The notes under the pieces were generated by a model that was not told the origin of the DNA, made no database searches, and was given only the letters and a program-made list of their open reading frames with translations. The position numbers and the translations under genes were made by a program. From Hathewaya massiliensis (lineage in GTDB: Bacteria; Bacillota; Clostridia; Clostridiales; Clostridiaceae): 64,000 nt of DNA. The stretch lies in the NCBI RefSeq assembly GCF_902143515.1, contig NZ_CABFVD010000006.1:124001-188000 (forward strand), written 5' to 3'. Below are positions 38,533-48,223 of this stretch, one piece after another (the first letter of the stretch is position 1; each line of letters starts with the position of its first letter).

Positions 38533-38712
38533 GTGAATAAGAAAACTTTAAAGAGAGTAGCTATTATAGGTGCTGCCCTAGGATACTATATTTTCAGCAA
38601 ACAATGTAATAATAAATCTTGTGAAGATTTATGCTCACATTCTGAAGATTGTTGCCAATGTGACGACTGTTGCGACGGATTTATGCAAATCCCAAATTCA
38701 AAAGAAGTTTAA
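38533..38712 (+). CDS. Cys-rich small membrane-anchored protein, 59 residues
   Basis: A GTG at 38533 after AAAGGAGGT opens a 59-residue frame: a short basic start, one hydrophobic helix (VAIIGAALGYYIF), then a Cys-rich tail with C-X4-C-X3-C and CCQCDDCC, nine Cys in all. The frame opens further upstream, but nothing supports a start there. The tail could bind metal such as zinc, copper or iron, or form disulphides. I do not recognise the family. It sits between rubrerythrin and an AhpD-like protein in a plus-strand oxidative-stress stretch, with its own terminator. Confidence 0.7.
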   Translation: MNKKTLKRVAIIGAALGYYIFSKQCNNKSCEDLCSHSEDCCQCDDCCDGFMQIPNSKEV

Positions 38713-38717
38713 TCCAA

Positions 38718-38760
38718 AATACACTATATTTATAACTTTTAAATATAGTGTATTCTTTTT
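38718..38760 (+). terminator. Terminator after the Cys-rich gene
   Basis: AATACACTATATTTA pairs with TAAATATAGTGTATT, followed by TTTTT. Confidence 0.85.
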
Positions 38761-38808
38761 CTATAGATAAAATCAATAGCATTTTATACAAATATTTACT
38801 TAATAAAA

Positions 38809-38837
38809 TTGATTATATAATAATTGTTTGTTATAAT
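38809..38837 (+). promoter_or_regulatory. Sigma-A-type promoter of the AhpD-like gene
   Basis: TTGATT and TATAAT are separated by 17 bases. The ATG is 37 bases further on, and GGGGGG lies at a ribosome-site distance before it. Confidence 0.6.
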
Positions 38838-38874
38838 TTAAATAGTATGATTAACCTATGGGGGGTATAGTATT

Positions 38875-39228
38875 ATGCAAAAAAATCCAAGAGAAATGTT
38901 AGAAGAAATAAAAAAAGGTCAACAAGAAGTATTTTCTGTAGTTCCAAATGAAATGAAGAACTTTGGAAATTTTATAGGTTCTGTGTTTAAAGATGGAAAA
39001 GTTGATTTAAAAACTAAAGAATTAATAAGTATTGGAATTTCTGTATACAGCCGCTGTGAATACTGTATAGTATCGCATGTATACAATGCATTAAAAGCTG
39101 GATGTTCAAGAGAAGAGATTGTAGAGGCAGCAATGGTTGCTGTTGGTTTTGGAGGCGGACCTGCTTCTGCTTATACTGTAACTTTATTAAATGCATCTCT
39201 AAATGAATTTGAAAAAGACTTTCAATAA
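38875..39228 (+). CDS. Carboxymuconolactone decarboxylase / AhpD-like protein
   Basis: This 117-residue all-helical protein has the CMD fold. The redox motif CEYCIVSHV (C-X2-C-X3-H) in the middle is the AhpD-type active site, which reduces peroxidase partners or acts as an alkylhydroperoxidase. There is no aromatic-degradation context. Together with rubrerythrin next door, a peroxide-defence role is the likelier reading. The gene has its own promoter and terminator. Confidence 0.88.
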   Translation: MQKNPREMLEEIKKGQQEVFSVVPNEMKNFGNFIGSVFKDGKVDLKTKELISIGISVYSRCEYCIVSHVYNALKAGCSREEIVEAAMVAVGFGGGPASAYTVTLLNASLNEFEKDFQ

Positions 39229-39615
39229 TATATAAAATAATATATTTACTAATATTACTTAAAACAAGAATCAGGAATATGCAAGATTAATAGCATTTCC
39301 TGATTCTTTATTTATTTATTCAAAATATTAATATTCATAGCTAACAGTCTTAAAGTTGTGCAGTAATTCTGTTGATTGTTTGATTAACATTATATGATTA
39401 TTATTCATAGCCATTATAGACTTATATTCTTATAGAACCAAATACTCTATTATTTGATATTTATATTATGTAATGTTAAAATTACTATGAGGTTTTAGTA
39501 TAGATAAACAAAGTAAACTTAATTTTTTATAGTTGTTTTATATAAGTAAAGGATATAACTTAAATTTAGTTTTTATACAGAGTTTCTCCCATTAAGCTTT
39601 AAGAAGGTGATATAT
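39229..39615. other. Intergenic region before the chromate transporter pair
   Basis: The first part holds the AhpD-like gene's terminator, AAGAATCAGGAA / TTCCTGATTCTT at 39267-39308. The rest of the 387 bases should include the chrA promoter, and I cannot place its boxes. AGAAGGTG is the ribosome site just before the ATG at 39616. Confidence 0.5.
39267..39311 (+). terminator. Terminator after the AhpD-like gene
   Basis: A 12-base perfect stem with a ~18-base loop is followed by T-rich sequence. Confidence 0.8.
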
Positions 39616-40161
39616 ATGAAAAAATACTTAGAAATATTTTTAACTTTTTTTAAAATAGGAGCTTTTACTCTAGGTGGTGGGTATGCCATGGTTCCTTTAA
39701 TTGAAAAGGAAGTGGTAGAAAATAAATCTTGGATAGCAAAAGATGAATTTATAGATATGTTGACTTTAGCTCAATCCTCTCCTGGACCTATTGCTGTTAA
39801 TGTAGCTGTTTTTATAGGTTATAAAGTTGGTGGGGTTGTAGGATGTTTATTTACAGTATTGGGTTCTATTTTACCATCTTTCTTAATTATTTTAGGCATT
39901 GCGTCTGTATTTACTAACTTTCAAAAGCAACCCTTAGTAAAAAAAGCCTTTTTAGGTATAAGACCTGCTATTGTTTCTTTAATAGTAGTCCCTGTTATAA
40001 ATATGATAAAGCAATCTAAATCTCCCAAAACTTACATCCCTATTGTTATATTAGTTTCATTTTTAGTATATGTACTAAGAATTACTCCTATTATAATAAT
40101 CATTTCATCAGCATTAATTGGAATAATATTTTTTAAATATACGGAGGTAAAGAATAAATGA
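39616..40161 (+). CDS. chrA: Chromate transporter, first half (short-chain CHR)
   Basis: This 181-residue membrane protein of about six helices has the CHR signature LGGGYAMVPLIEKEVVE near the start and SSPGPIAVNVAVFIGYK further on. Short-chain CHR proteins work as pairs encoded side by side, one protein giving each half of the carrier with opposite topology. Family members export chromate or take up related oxyanions; the real substrate in an anaerobe is uncertain. The start at 39616 after AAGGTG is better than the upstream GTG at 39607. Its stop overlaps the second half by four bases (ATGA). Confidence 0.9.
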   Translation: MKKYLEIFLTFFKIGAFTLGGGYAMVPLIEKEVVENKSWIAKDEFIDMLTLAQSSPGPIAVNVAVFIGYKVGGVVGCLFTVLGSILPSFLIILGIASVFTNFQKQPLVKKAFLGIRPAIVSLIVVPVINMIKQSKSPKTYIPIVILVSFLVYVLRITPIIIIISSALIGIIFFKYTEVKNK

Positions 40162-40676
40162 TTCTATTAAAAATTTTTCTAACCTTCTTCAAAATAGGTC
40201 TATTTAGTTTTGGTGGTGGATATGCAATGTTGCCATTAATACAAGAAGAAGTAGTTACTATTAATAAATGGCTAACAGCTAATGAATTTATAGATATAGT
40301 TGCAATATCACAAGTTACTCCTGGACCAATTGCAATAAATTCAGCTACATATGTAGGATATAAAGCTAGTGGCATACTAGGTTCTATCTCTGCAACCTTA
40401 GGAGTAAGTTTGCCTTCTATAATAATAATGCTTATAATTTCTAAGTTCTTTTTCGCCTTTAAAAATAATGATTATATGGAGAAAGCCTTTAAGGGACTAA
40501 GACCATGTACTGTAGGACTTATAGCTGCTGCAGCTATCTTAGTTGCTAAATCAGCTTTTATAGATTATAAAAGTATACTTATATTTTCAGGAGCTTTCAT
40601 AGCATCGTATAAATACAAACTAGATCCTATATTACTAACTTGTATAGCTGCAATTTTAGGTATAATTTTATACTAA
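40158..40676 (+). CDS. chrA: Chromate transporter, second half (short-chain CHR)
   Basis: This is the 172-residue partner of the preceding protein. It again starts with a CHR signature (SFGGGYAMLPLIQEEVV) and SQVTPGPIAINSATYVGYK, about six helices. The overlap and the duplicated signature show an old duplication in the same direction, as usual for paired CHR proteins. The unit ends in a strong hairpin about 126 bases later. Confidence 0.9.
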   Translation: MILLKIFLTFFKIGLFSFGGGYAMLPLIQEEVVTINKWLTANEFIDIVAISQVTPGPIAINSATYVGYKASGILGSISATLGVSLPSIIIMLIISKFFFAFKNNDYMEKAFKGLRPCTVGLIAAAAILVAKSAFIDYKSILIFSGAFIASYKYKLDPILLTCIAAILGIILY

Positions 40677-40801
40677 ATTAATTATTTTTAACTTCATCTA
40701 TTTTATGTAAGGTAATATCTATCTTATAAAGTGGATCATACAAGCTCATATTTCTTACTTAATTTATATAATTTTTTATGCTAATTATTGACATAAATTA
40801 T

Positions 40802-40857
40802 AAGAATATTAACTATAAAAATTCACTTAAATTTTATAGTTAATATTCTTTGTTTTT
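40802..40857. terminator. Bidirectional terminator between chrA and whiA
   Basis: AAGAATATTAACTATAAAA pairs perfectly with TTTTATAGTTAATATTCTT (19 bases), with Ts after it on the plus strand. It can also stop whiA transcripts coming the other way. Confidence 0.8.
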
Positions 40858-40860
40858 TAT

Positions 40861-40935
40861 TTGTTATTATGTTTTACTTGTTAATATATTTTGTTAATGC
40901 ATTTTATTAGTGTATTTTGTTAATTATATTTTATT
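40861..40935. repeat. Imperfect AT-rich tandem repeat near the whiA 3' end
   Basis: About four units of the form (T)TGTTAAT..ATTTT follow one another into the whiA stop. It is weak and may be chance in AT-rich DNA. Confidence 0.3.
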
Positions 40936-41881
40936 TACTGCCTTTAAGTTCACTTGCTATCTTTTCAATTCTTCTAAGTCTATGATTTACTCCTGATTTT
41001 CCTACTGGAGGGTCTAACATCATTCCTAAATCTTTTAGCGATTCATCAGGATACTTTACCCTAAGTTCTGCAACTTCCCTTAGGTTTTGTGGTAGCCTTT
41101 GAAGTCCTATTTCACTTTCTATAAGCCTTATACTTTCAATTTGACGAACTGCAGCATTTACTGTCTTACTTAAATTAGCTGTTTCACAGTTAACAAGTCT
41201 ATTTACATTATTTCTCATCTCTTTCATTATTCTAACATTTTCTAAATACAAAAGATTGCTATGAGCACCTATTATATTTAATATATCTACTATTTGTTCA
41301 CTTTCTTTTATGTATATTACATAACTACTTTTTCTTTGAATAACCTTTGAATTTAATCCATAAGTATTTATAACCCTACTAAGTTCATTAGCATATTTCT
41401 CATTATGAGTTACAAACTCTAAATGATATGTTTTCTCTGGATTACTAATACTTCCTCCTCCAAGAAAAGCACCTCTTATATATGCTTTTCTAGTCAAATC
41501 CGTATTTATTAATTCATCTGGTATTGTATAATTTAAAGATATAAATTCTTCCTTATTATCAAAAACTTTAATATCTACTAGAAAGTTCCTAAGCCCCATT
41601 TCCTCAGTTATTATAACCATATATACATTGTTCTTTTTTAATGAATTACTACGTCTTACTATTAGCCTTGTATGAATCTTAAAATGTTCTTTTAACATCT
41701 TAAAAGTAAGTCTAGCTATAGCTGGATTTTCAGTAGTAACTTTAAAGCTTAGTTTTCTGTTAGCACCAATGGATATGGAACCACTAACTTTCATAATAGC
41801 AGATAATAAGGATCTCGCCTCTTCCTTTGATATATTAGTAATTCTGCAAACTTCACTTTTAACCTTTGCTGAAAATGACAT
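40931..41881 (-). CDS. whiA: WhiA, sporulation/cell-division regulator-like protein
   Basis: This 316-residue protein combines an N-terminal LAGLIDADG-like domain (about 10-215; the typical GAFLGGGSISNPEKTYHLEF) with a C-terminal helix-turn-helix (PDESLKDLGMMLDPPVGKSGVNHRLRRI). In Streptomyces WhiA is a transcription factor; in Bacillus it affects division and chromosome segregation. The C-terminal motif predicts DNA binding. It is last in the murB-rapZ-yvcK-whiA operon, 24 bases after yvcK, the order conserved across Firmicutes. Confidence 0.95.
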   Translation of the reverse strand: MSFSAKVKSEVCRITNISKEEARSLLSAIMKVSGSISIGANRKLSFKVTTENPAIARLTFKMLKEHFKIHTRLIVRRSNSLKKNNVYMVIITEEMGLRNFLVDIKVFDNKEEFISLNYTIPDELINTDLTRKAYIRGAFLGGGSISNPEKTYHLEFVTHNEKYANELSRVINTYGLNSKVIQRKSSYVIYIKESEQIVDILNIIGAHSNLLYLENVRIMKEMRNNVNRLVNCETANLSKTVNAAVRQIESIRLIESEIGLQRLPQNLREVAELRVKYPDESLKDLGMMLDPPVGKSGVNHRLRRIEKIASELKGSK

Positions 41882-41905
41882 GGCTCAACTCCTATTTAAT
41901 AAATA

Positions 41906-43231
41906 TTATGATTTTTTTCTTAAGCGACCTAGAAGATAAAAATATTCCATCATCTTCTTACGATCATAGCATAGTTTTTTTTCCATAATTGTTTTTATGA
42001 TTATACGGCACATTCTTACATTATCATGTCTAATGTAACCATCTTTAACCTTTACAAGATTTGACTCTACAACCTTAATATTAAGCTTTTCTAATTCCTC
42101 TTTATTAGTCTTTACCAAAGTTGCTCCTTTGTCCTTATATTTTTCTTCTAAATCCTTATCCACTGTGCCCTTATTTACTATGGCGTATTCTATTATGCCT
42201 TTCCCTGCATGGCTATGGATAGCTTTTATATGGTCTTCAGTGGCATATCCTTCTGTCTCACCCTGTTGTGTCATTAGATTGGATATGTAAATTTTAATGG
42301 CTGAAGACTTATGTATTTCTTCTTTTATTTCTTTAACTAAAAGATTTGGAATTATACTTGTATATAAACTTCCTGGCCCTAGTATTATGGCATCTGCATC
42401 TTTAATAGCTAAAAGTGCTTCCTTCAATGCTATTGCATCTTTTGGGTCTATAAATATTCTCTCAATACTTGAATTTTGCTTTATAGCTTCCTTTGGTATA
42501 TTAGATTCTCCTTCTACAATATTCCCATTTTTTAACCTTGCCTTTAACTTAACATTTTCTAAAGTAACAGGTAATACTTTTCCTGTTACTGCAAGAACAG
42601 AACTTACCTTTTGAACTGCTTCCATGAAATTTTCTGAAATCCCATCCATGGCAGCTAAAAATAGATTTCCAAAGCTTTGTCCTTTAAGCCTTCCATCTGT
42701 AAATCTATATTGTAATAATTCCTCCATTACAGGTTCTGTATGTGCTAAGGCTAATATACAGTTTCTAATATCCCCTGGAGGTAACATTCCTAAGTCATCT
42801 CTTAGGACACCAGATCCTCCACCATCATCAGCTACCGTTACTATAGCTGTAATGTTTGATGTAAATCTCTTCATCCCTCTTAAAAGATTTGATAGACCTG
42901 TACCTCCCCCAATTACAACTACCTTAGGTCCCTTTACTAGAAGCCTTTTTTCATATATTTTATCTGCAATTTCTTTAGAGTCTACAGTAACATTGTCACA
43001 TTCTCTATTTACAAAAGTTATTACAGCATCTACTCCCTTTATAACAGAAATGAATACAGAGAAAATACCGAATGATATAATCCCTGTATATAAATATATT
43101 TCATATAAGTTTGTAAGTCCAGTCATTATGGCTTTTGAAATACCTAGTATTATAATCATAAAACCTATAAAACCCAAAGTTATCCATCTTTTTATTCCAG
43201 TGGTTTCTTTTAGCCAAAATTTTAAATTCAT
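41906..43231 (-). CDS. yvcK: YvcK / gluconeogenesis factor (CofD-like)
   Basis: This 441-residue protein has two N-terminal membrane helices, as many clostridial forms do, then the CofD-like nucleotide-binding fold with [18 protein letters not shown] and [15 protein letters not shown], and [15 protein letters not shown]. YvcK binds UDP-GlcNAc and is needed for growth on gluconeogenic carbon in Bacillus, linking carbon state to the cell wall. It overlaps the rapZ stop by four bases, so the two are coupled. Confidence 0.93.
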   Translation of the reverse strand: MNLKFWLKETTGIKRWITLGFIGFMIIILGISKAIMTGLTNLYEIYLYTGIISFGIFSVFISVIKGVDAVITFVNRECDNVTVDSKEIADKIYEKRLLVKGPKVVVIGGGTGLSNLLRGMKRFTSNITAIVTVADDGGGSGVLRDDLGMLPPGDIRNCILALAHTEPVMEELLQYRFTDGRLKGQSFGNLFLAAMDGISENFMEAVQKVSSVLAVTGKVLPVTLENVKLKARLKNGNIVEGESNIPKEAIKQNSSIERIFIDPKDAIALKEALLAIKDADAIILGPGSLYTSIIPNLLVKEIKEEIHKSSAIKIYISNLMTQQGETEGYATEDHIKAIHSHAGKGIIEYAIVNKGTVDKDLEEKYKDKGATLVKTNKEELEKLNIKVVESNLVKVKDGYIRHDNVRMCRIIIKTIMEKKLCYDRKKMMEYFYLLGRLRKKS

Positions 43232-44112
43232 AGCTTTAATACTCCTCTATTGGCATCTTCATTAATATCTCTGTGATCTATGTTAGCTTTAAACCCTCTC
43301 ATAGATAAAGTTTCATAAACCCTATCTGCAATAGCTACAGATCTATGTCTTCCACCAGTACATCCTATAGATATAATAAGTTGTCTCTTTCCTTCCTTTT
43401 TATAATTAGGAATTAAAAACTTAAGCATATCAGTTAACTTTTCTATAAACTTATTTGTCTCATCAAAAGAAAGAACATATTCTTTAACAGGATTATCTAA
43501 TCCTGAATAAGGTTTCAATTTATTTATATAGAAAGGATTAGGTAAGAATCTCACATCAAATACTAAGTCAGAATCTACTGGAATTCCATATTTAAATCCA
43601 AAAGATAAAACTGTAACTATTATTTCTGTTTCAGTCTGTCCTTCCTCTGCATAAATTTCAGTTATCTTTTCTCTTAAAACTCTAGTTGAAAGCTTTGTAG
43701 TATTTATAATATTGTTAGCCTTATCTCTAATCTTTCTTAACTTTTCTCTTTCACAGGTTATTCCTGTTAATATTCTCCCATCAGGAGCTAAGGGATGTTT
43801 TCTTCTACTCTCTTTATATCTTTTCACAAGTGCATCATCATTAGCTTCTAAAAATAAAACCTCATAATTATATCCTTCTCTTGTTAAATAATTAAAACTC
43901 TCAAATATGTCCTCGAAAAACTCTCCTCCTCTTATATCAATGGCAAGAGCTATTTTCTGTATTTTTCCAGAACCTCTACCACAAGCCTCTGCAAATTTAG
44001 GCACTAAAGTAGGAGGTAAATTATCCACGCAGAAATAACCTAAGTCTTCTAAAGCTCTCATAGCCTGAGTTTTTCCTGCTCCTGAAAGTCCACTTACTAT
44101 TACAAATTTCAT
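43228..44112 (-). CDS. rapZ: RapZ-like nucleotide-binding protein
   Basis: This 294-residue P-loop protein has Walker [12 protein letters not shown] near the start, an N-terminal kinase-like domain and a C-terminal half containing [14 protein letters not shown], the part that in E. coli RapZ binds RNA and glucosamine-6-phosphate. In Firmicutes it is always beside yvcK and whiA. It overlaps yvcK by four bases. Repeat copy B fills most of the gap between it and murB upstream, so readthrough from murB may be attenuated there. Confidence 0.93.
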   Translation of the reverse strand: MKFVIVSGLSGAGKTQAMRALEDLGYFCVDNLPPTLVPKFAEACGRGSGKIQKIALAIDIRGGEFFEDIFESFNYLTREGYNYEVLFLEANDDALVKRYKESRRKHPLAPDGRILTGITCEREKLRKIRDKANNIINTTKLSTRVLREKITEIYAEEGQTETEIIVTVLSFGFKYGIPVDSDLVFDVRFLPNPFYINKLKPYSGLDNPVKEYVLSFDETNKFIEKLTDMLKFLIPNYKKEGKRQLIISIGCTGGRHRSVAIADRVYETLSMRGFKANIDHRDINEDANRGVLKL

Positions 44113-44242
44113 ATTTATCCCTCCCTAGATACTCATGAAAAAATACTTTTTCACTAATGTTTCTAACTTTATTTATCTCTATAATTAATCATAATTATAC
44201 CATAGGGTTATGGTTTTAAAAAGTTATTACTTAAAATTAAAA

Positions 44243-44340
44243 GAGGCTGTCACATTAAGAATAAATACTACAATATATTGTGCTAATTTTAAATTTGCAA
44301 TTTAATATATTGTATGTAAATTCTTTAACTCGACAGTCTC
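44243..44340 (+). repeat. 98-bp palindromic repeat, copy B (MITE-like)
   Basis: The ends GAGGCTGTC and GACAGTCTC are inverted (one mismatch). Inside, ACAATATATT faces AATATATTGT. The right end lies 10 bases past the murB stop and the unit fills the murB-rapZ gap. It has the same orientation as copies A and C. Confidence 0.8.
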
Positions 44341-44349
44341 GCTTTAAAA

Positions 44350-45273
44350 TTATTCTTTTTCTTCACCAATTATTCTAACTTCTGTTTCTAGTTTTACATT
44401 ATGCTTTTCATATACGGTATCTTGTACATGTTTTATTAAACTTAAAACTTCAGTAGCTGTAGCTTCTCCATTATTAACTATAAACCCTGAGTGTTTTTCA
44501 GATACCTGAGCTTCTCCTAGCTTAAAACCTTTAAGACCTGAATCTTGTATTAATTTCCCTGCAAAATGTCCTTCTGGTCTTTTAAAGGTGCTACCAGCAG
44601 ATGGCTTTTCTAAGGGTTGCTTTTCTACTCTTTTTCTAGTTAAATCGTGAATTACATATTGTATATCATCATGATTTCCTTTTTTTAATTTAAAAGTTGC
44701 CTCTAAAACTACATATCCTTTTTTTAGTATAACACTATTTCTATAAGAAAAATCCATGTCTTCTAGTTTAAGTTCTTTTAATTCAATATTTTCATCTATG
44801 ACCAAGACTTTATGAAGCACTTGACATATCTCTCCACCGTAGGCCCCTGCATTCATTGCTACAGCACCACCTACACTTCCTGGAATACCACATGCAAATT
44901 CTAGTCCTGTTAAGTTATGTCTTGCGGAAAATAGAGATAAATCTATTAATGATGCTCCTGATTGTGCAACTATAACGTCTTCATTTTTTAAAGATATGTC
45001 TTGTAACTTTGAAAGTTTTATTACTACTCCCCTTATTCCCCCATCTTTCACTATTATATTAGACCCTTTACCTAATATATAGTAATATATATTTTTCTCT
45101 CTACAAAGCTTTAAGATCTGAATAAGTTCTTCATAGTTTTCTGGAGTTACAAGTATATCTGCTTTTCCACCTAGTTTAAAAGTGGTATGCTCTTTCATAG
45201 GTGCTTCAAATTGAATGTTATCGTTGCTTACTATTTTATGAAGTTCTGTTAAGAATCCATCCATTTGATACAT
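44350..45273 (-). CDS. murB: UDP-N-acetylenolpyruvoylglucosamine reductase
   Basis: This 307-residue flavoenzyme makes UDP-MurNAc for peptidoglycan. FAD-binding motifs are plain: ILGKGSNIIVKDGGIRG, GIPGSVGGAVAMNAGAYGGE, and the C-terminal active-site Ser in SAGSTFKRPEGHFAGKLI. It lacks the long C-terminal Tyr loop of E. coli MurB, as expected for the type II enzyme. The ATG follows AAGGAGTAGAAG. It starts 30 bases after the PHP gene and leads, across repeat copy B, into rapZ-yvcK-whiA. Confidence 0.96.
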   Translation of the reverse strand: MYQMDGFLTELHKIVSNDNIQFEAPMKEHTTFKLGGKADILVTPENYEELIQILKLCREKNIYYYILGKGSNIIVKDGGIRGVVIKLSKLQDISLKNEDVIVAQSGASLIDLSLFSARHNLTGLEFACGIPGSVGGAVAMNAGAYGGEICQVLHKVLVIDENIELKELKLEDMDFSYRNSVILKKGYVVLEATFKLKKGNHDDIQYVIHDLTRKRVEKQPLEKPSAGSTFKRPEGHFAGKLIQDSGLKGFKLGEAQVSEKHSGFIVNNGEATATEVLSLIKHVQDTVYEKHNVKLETEVRIIGEEKE

Positions 45274-45303
45274 CTTCTACTCCTTAAAAATTAATTTATT
45301 TTT

Positions 45304-46095
45304 TTATATATTACTTAAATATTTTTTATCATTATAAGTATAAGTGTATTGTTTAGATTTATCAATACTTATATCATTTAATTTTCCTTTTTCCTTTAAA
45401 TATTCTATGATTTTCTCTTCCCTAATGTTCATAATTAGTTCTTCCGGCATTTTTATAGCCTCTAGTACCTCTCTTACCTCATCAAAAACACCTATATAAG
45501 AGCAGAAGTGAGAATCTGTTCCTGCTATAACTTTAACACCATGATCCTTACATAATTTTGCAAGCCTGATACAGTTAGGTGCACTACCTTTCCTAGAATT
45601 CATAAAAGAACTATTATTCATCTCTATTAATATATTTTTTTCTTTTGCCTTTTTAACAATTTCCTCTTCATATATTTCATAAGCAGGATTTCCTGGATGT
45701 CCTATTATGTGGACATATGGGTTTTCCATTACATTTAAAATCGCCCTTGTATTCTCTTCTTTTGTTCCAGGTTTAATACAACTTTCATGCAAGCTAGCTA
45801 TAACTAAATCCAAATTTTCTTGGGTCCATGTTGAAATATCTATGTCTCCGTTGCTGTTCATTATATTAGCTTCACAGCCTCTTAATATGGTTACACCATT
45901 AATCTCCCTTGGTAGAACCCTCATGTTTCCAAAATAACTTTCAGTTGGGGCACCCACCATTTTAGGTCCATGTTCTGTAGTAGCTAAGACTTTAATACCT
46001 TTTTTATAAGCTTCTTTAATATTTTCCATTAATGTGCTATATGCATGACCACTCATTATAGTATGAGTGTGGGTATCTACGACAAACTTTTTCAT
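45304..46095 (-). CDS. PHP-domain metal-dependent phosphatase (YcdX-like)
   Basis: This 263-residue enzyme has the PHP metal-site motifs: DTHTHTIMSGHAYST at the start, ATTEHGP, and later IASLHES, IIGHPGNP and AGTDSHF. This set matches YcdX-type phosphatases and histidinol-phosphate phosphatase relatives. The exact phosphoester is unknown, and in this position (beside uvrC and murB) clostridia often carry it. Strand and spacing suggest cotranscription with murB. Confidence 0.87.
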   Translation of the reverse strand: MKKFVVDTHTHTIMSGHAYSTLMENIKEAYKKGIKVLATTEHGPKMVGAPTESYFGNMRVLPREINGVTILRGCEANIMNSNGDIDISTWTQENLDLVIASLHESCIKPGTKEENTRAILNVMENPYVHIIGHPGNPAYEIYEEEIVKKAKEKNILIEMNNSSFMNSRKGSAPNCIRLAKLCKDHGVKVIAGTDSHFCSYIGVFDEVREVLEAIKMPEELIMNIREEKIIEYLKEKGKLNDISIDKSKQYTYTYNDKKYLSNI

Positions 46096-46323
46096 TCTAT
46101 TTCCTCCAAAATTAATTATGATTTTTCTTTTGTTTGTATATCTTCTTATATATTTTTATTCTTATCTCTATACCTATACGGCTATTTACTTTCTCTTTCT
46201 TTAAAACAGGATAAATTTCTATATTTAATTATAACACTTTATTATTAATCTGTAATTTATCTAATTAATTTGTAACTAAACCTTTACTAATTTTATTACC
46301 TATTACTTTTTACCTATTACTTC

Positions 46324-48192
46324 TTATTTATTTTTACCCTTAAAATATTCAACTATACTCTCTGCCGCTTTTTTACTTATAGTAGGAGTATCTAGCAATT
46401 CTTCTAAAGAGGCCTTTTTTATATTCTCTACACTTCCAAATTTTTTTAATAAGGCTCTTCTTCTTTTTTCTCCTATATTCGGTATGTTTTCTAAAATAGA
46501 GTGTAGAGTCCTCTTATCTCTTAAACTTCTATGGTACGTTATAGCAAACCTATGAACTTCATCTTGAATTCGAGTGATTAAGTGCATAAGCTGAGAGTTA
46601 CTTTTTATAATCAATTCTTCGTTATTATATATTAAGCCTCTAGTTCTATGGTTATCATCCTTTACCATTCCGCATACGGGTATATTTACATTTAATTCTT
46701 TTAAAACTTCTAAGGCTATATTTATTTGACCCTTTCCTCCGTCCATAAGAATTAAATCTGGAAATACACTAAACTTTCCCTCTATAAAATTAATTTCTCT
46801 TTCTGTTATCTTTTTTATTTCTTTTAGTCCATGCGAAAACCTTCTATACAGTACTTCCCTCATACTATCATAATCATTAGGTCCTTCCACTGTATTTATT
46901 TTAAATCTTCTATAATCACTATTCTTAGGTTTTCCTCTTTCAAAAACTACCATAGTTCCAACAGAATCCATACCCATAAGATTAGATATATCATATGCCT
47001 CTATTCTTTCAATTTTGTTTTCTAATCCTAATATATCAGCTAGCTCTTCCATAGCAATTCTTTCTAATTCTTTTTCTTCTAATATCTTTTGTTTAAAACT
47101 ATCTAAGGTTAACTTAGCATTGCTCTTAACCAATTCAAGAATTTTCTTCTTTTCACCTATTTGAGGTATTTTTATAGAAACCTTAACTCCAGATTTTAAG
47201 CTTAACCAGTCTGAAACTAATTCCTCTTCTTCCATTGAAGGGACATAGATAACTTTAGGTATAAAGGCCGTTCCACTATAGAAAGATTTAATAAAATCAT
47301 ATATTATATGACCATCACTTAAATCCGCTGTATTTTCTAAAGTAAAGTTTTCTCTCCCTATAATCTTCCCATCTCTTAAAAAGAATATTTGAACACAGGT
47401 ATCTTTTTCATCTTTATATAAATTGATATAATCCTCATTATTAAAATTATTTGATACAATTTTTTGTTTTTCTAAAACTACTTCTATAGATCTTATCTTA
47501 TCTCTTAAAACTGCAGCCTTTTCAAAGTTAAGTTCCTCTGAGGCTTTTTCCATATCTTCCTTTAATTTATAAAGCATAGCCTTATCTTTTCCATTTAAAA
47601 TATCTATAATTTCATGAACCATTTCTCTATACTCATTTTTACTTATATATCCTGCACAAGGTGCTTTACACTTACCTATATGATAGTTTAAACAAGGTCT
47701 TATGGGATCTTTACCCTCTTTTATAGAGAGTTTACACGTTCTAAGAGGAAATATTCCTTTTAAAAGCTCAACCACCTCATATACTGATTTTGAATCTGTA
47801 TAAGGTCCGAAATATTTAGCTCCATCATTCACATAATTTCTAGTAACAAAAATTCTTGGAAAATCCTCTTTTAAGGTAATTTTAATAAAGGGATAATATT
47901 TGTCATCTTTTAATAATATATTATATTTTGGACTATATTTTTTAATTAAATTACATTCTAATATTAAGGCTTCCATTTCTGAATCCGTTATTATATATTC
48001 AAATTCTGCAATATTTTTTACCATTGCCTTAACTTTTTCTGAATGGTTTTTAGAGTTTTGAAAATATTGTCTTACCCTATTTTTCAAAATTTTAGCTTTT
48101 CCTACATAAATAACTTCACCTAATCTATTTTTCATTAGATAAACCCCTGGCTTATCTGGAAGGTTTTTTAAATGGTATTCAAAATCAAACAC
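46324..48192 (-). CDS. uvrC: Excinuclease ABC subunit C
   Basis: This 622-residue repair nuclease makes the two cuts around a DNA lesion. The GIY-YIG domain is at the start (DKPGVYLMKNRLGEVIYVGKA), a UVR motif that contacts UvrB is near 205-235, the RNase-H-like second nuclease has YDISNLMGMDSVGTMVVFE and LILMDGGKGQ, and helix-hairpin-helix motifs end the chain (IPNIGEKRRRALLKKFG). It starts 31 bases after the YdjM-like gene, so the LexA-like box upstream of that gene could control both. Confidence 0.96.
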   Translation of the reverse strand: MFDFEYHLKNLPDKPGVYLMKNRLGEVIYVGKAKILKNRVRQYFQNSKNHSEKVKAMVKNIAEFEYIITDSEMEALILECNLIKKYSPKYNILLKDDKYYPFIKITLKEDFPRIFVTRNYVNDGAKYFGPYTDSKSVYEVVELLKGIFPLRTCKLSIKEGKDPIRPCLNYHIGKCKAPCAGYISKNEYREMVHEIIDILNGKDKAMLYKLKEDMEKASEELNFEKAAVLRDKIRSIEVVLEKQKIVSNNFNNEDYINLYKDEKDTCVQIFFLRDGKIIGRENFTLENTADLSDGHIIYDFIKSFYSGTAFIPKVIYVPSMEEEELVSDWLSLKSGVKVSIKIPQIGEKKKILELVKSNAKLTLDSFKQKILEEKELERIAMEELADILGLENKIERIEAYDISNLMGMDSVGTMVVFERGKPKNSDYRRFKINTVEGPNDYDSMREVLYRRFSHGLKEIKKITEREINFIEGKFSVFPDLILMDGGKGQINIALEVLKELNVNIPVCGMVKDDNHRTRGLIYNNEELIIKSNSQLMHLITRIQDEVHRFAITYHRSLRDKRTLHSILENIPNIGEKRRRALLKKFGSVENIKKASLEELLDTPTISKKAAESIVEYFKGKNK

Positions 48193-48223
48193 TATATCAC
48201 CTCTTTCTCCCTATTCTACATTC

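Noticed and set aside
40861-40935. CRISPR array or minisatellite near whiA
   Set aside because: The units are short and imperfect, with no constant repeat and no variable spacers.
46290-46325. Short direct repeats ACCTATTACTTTTTACCTATTACTT before uvrC end as a tandem array
   Set aside because: Only two units in very AT-rich DNA; no CRISPR-like spacing and no further copies.
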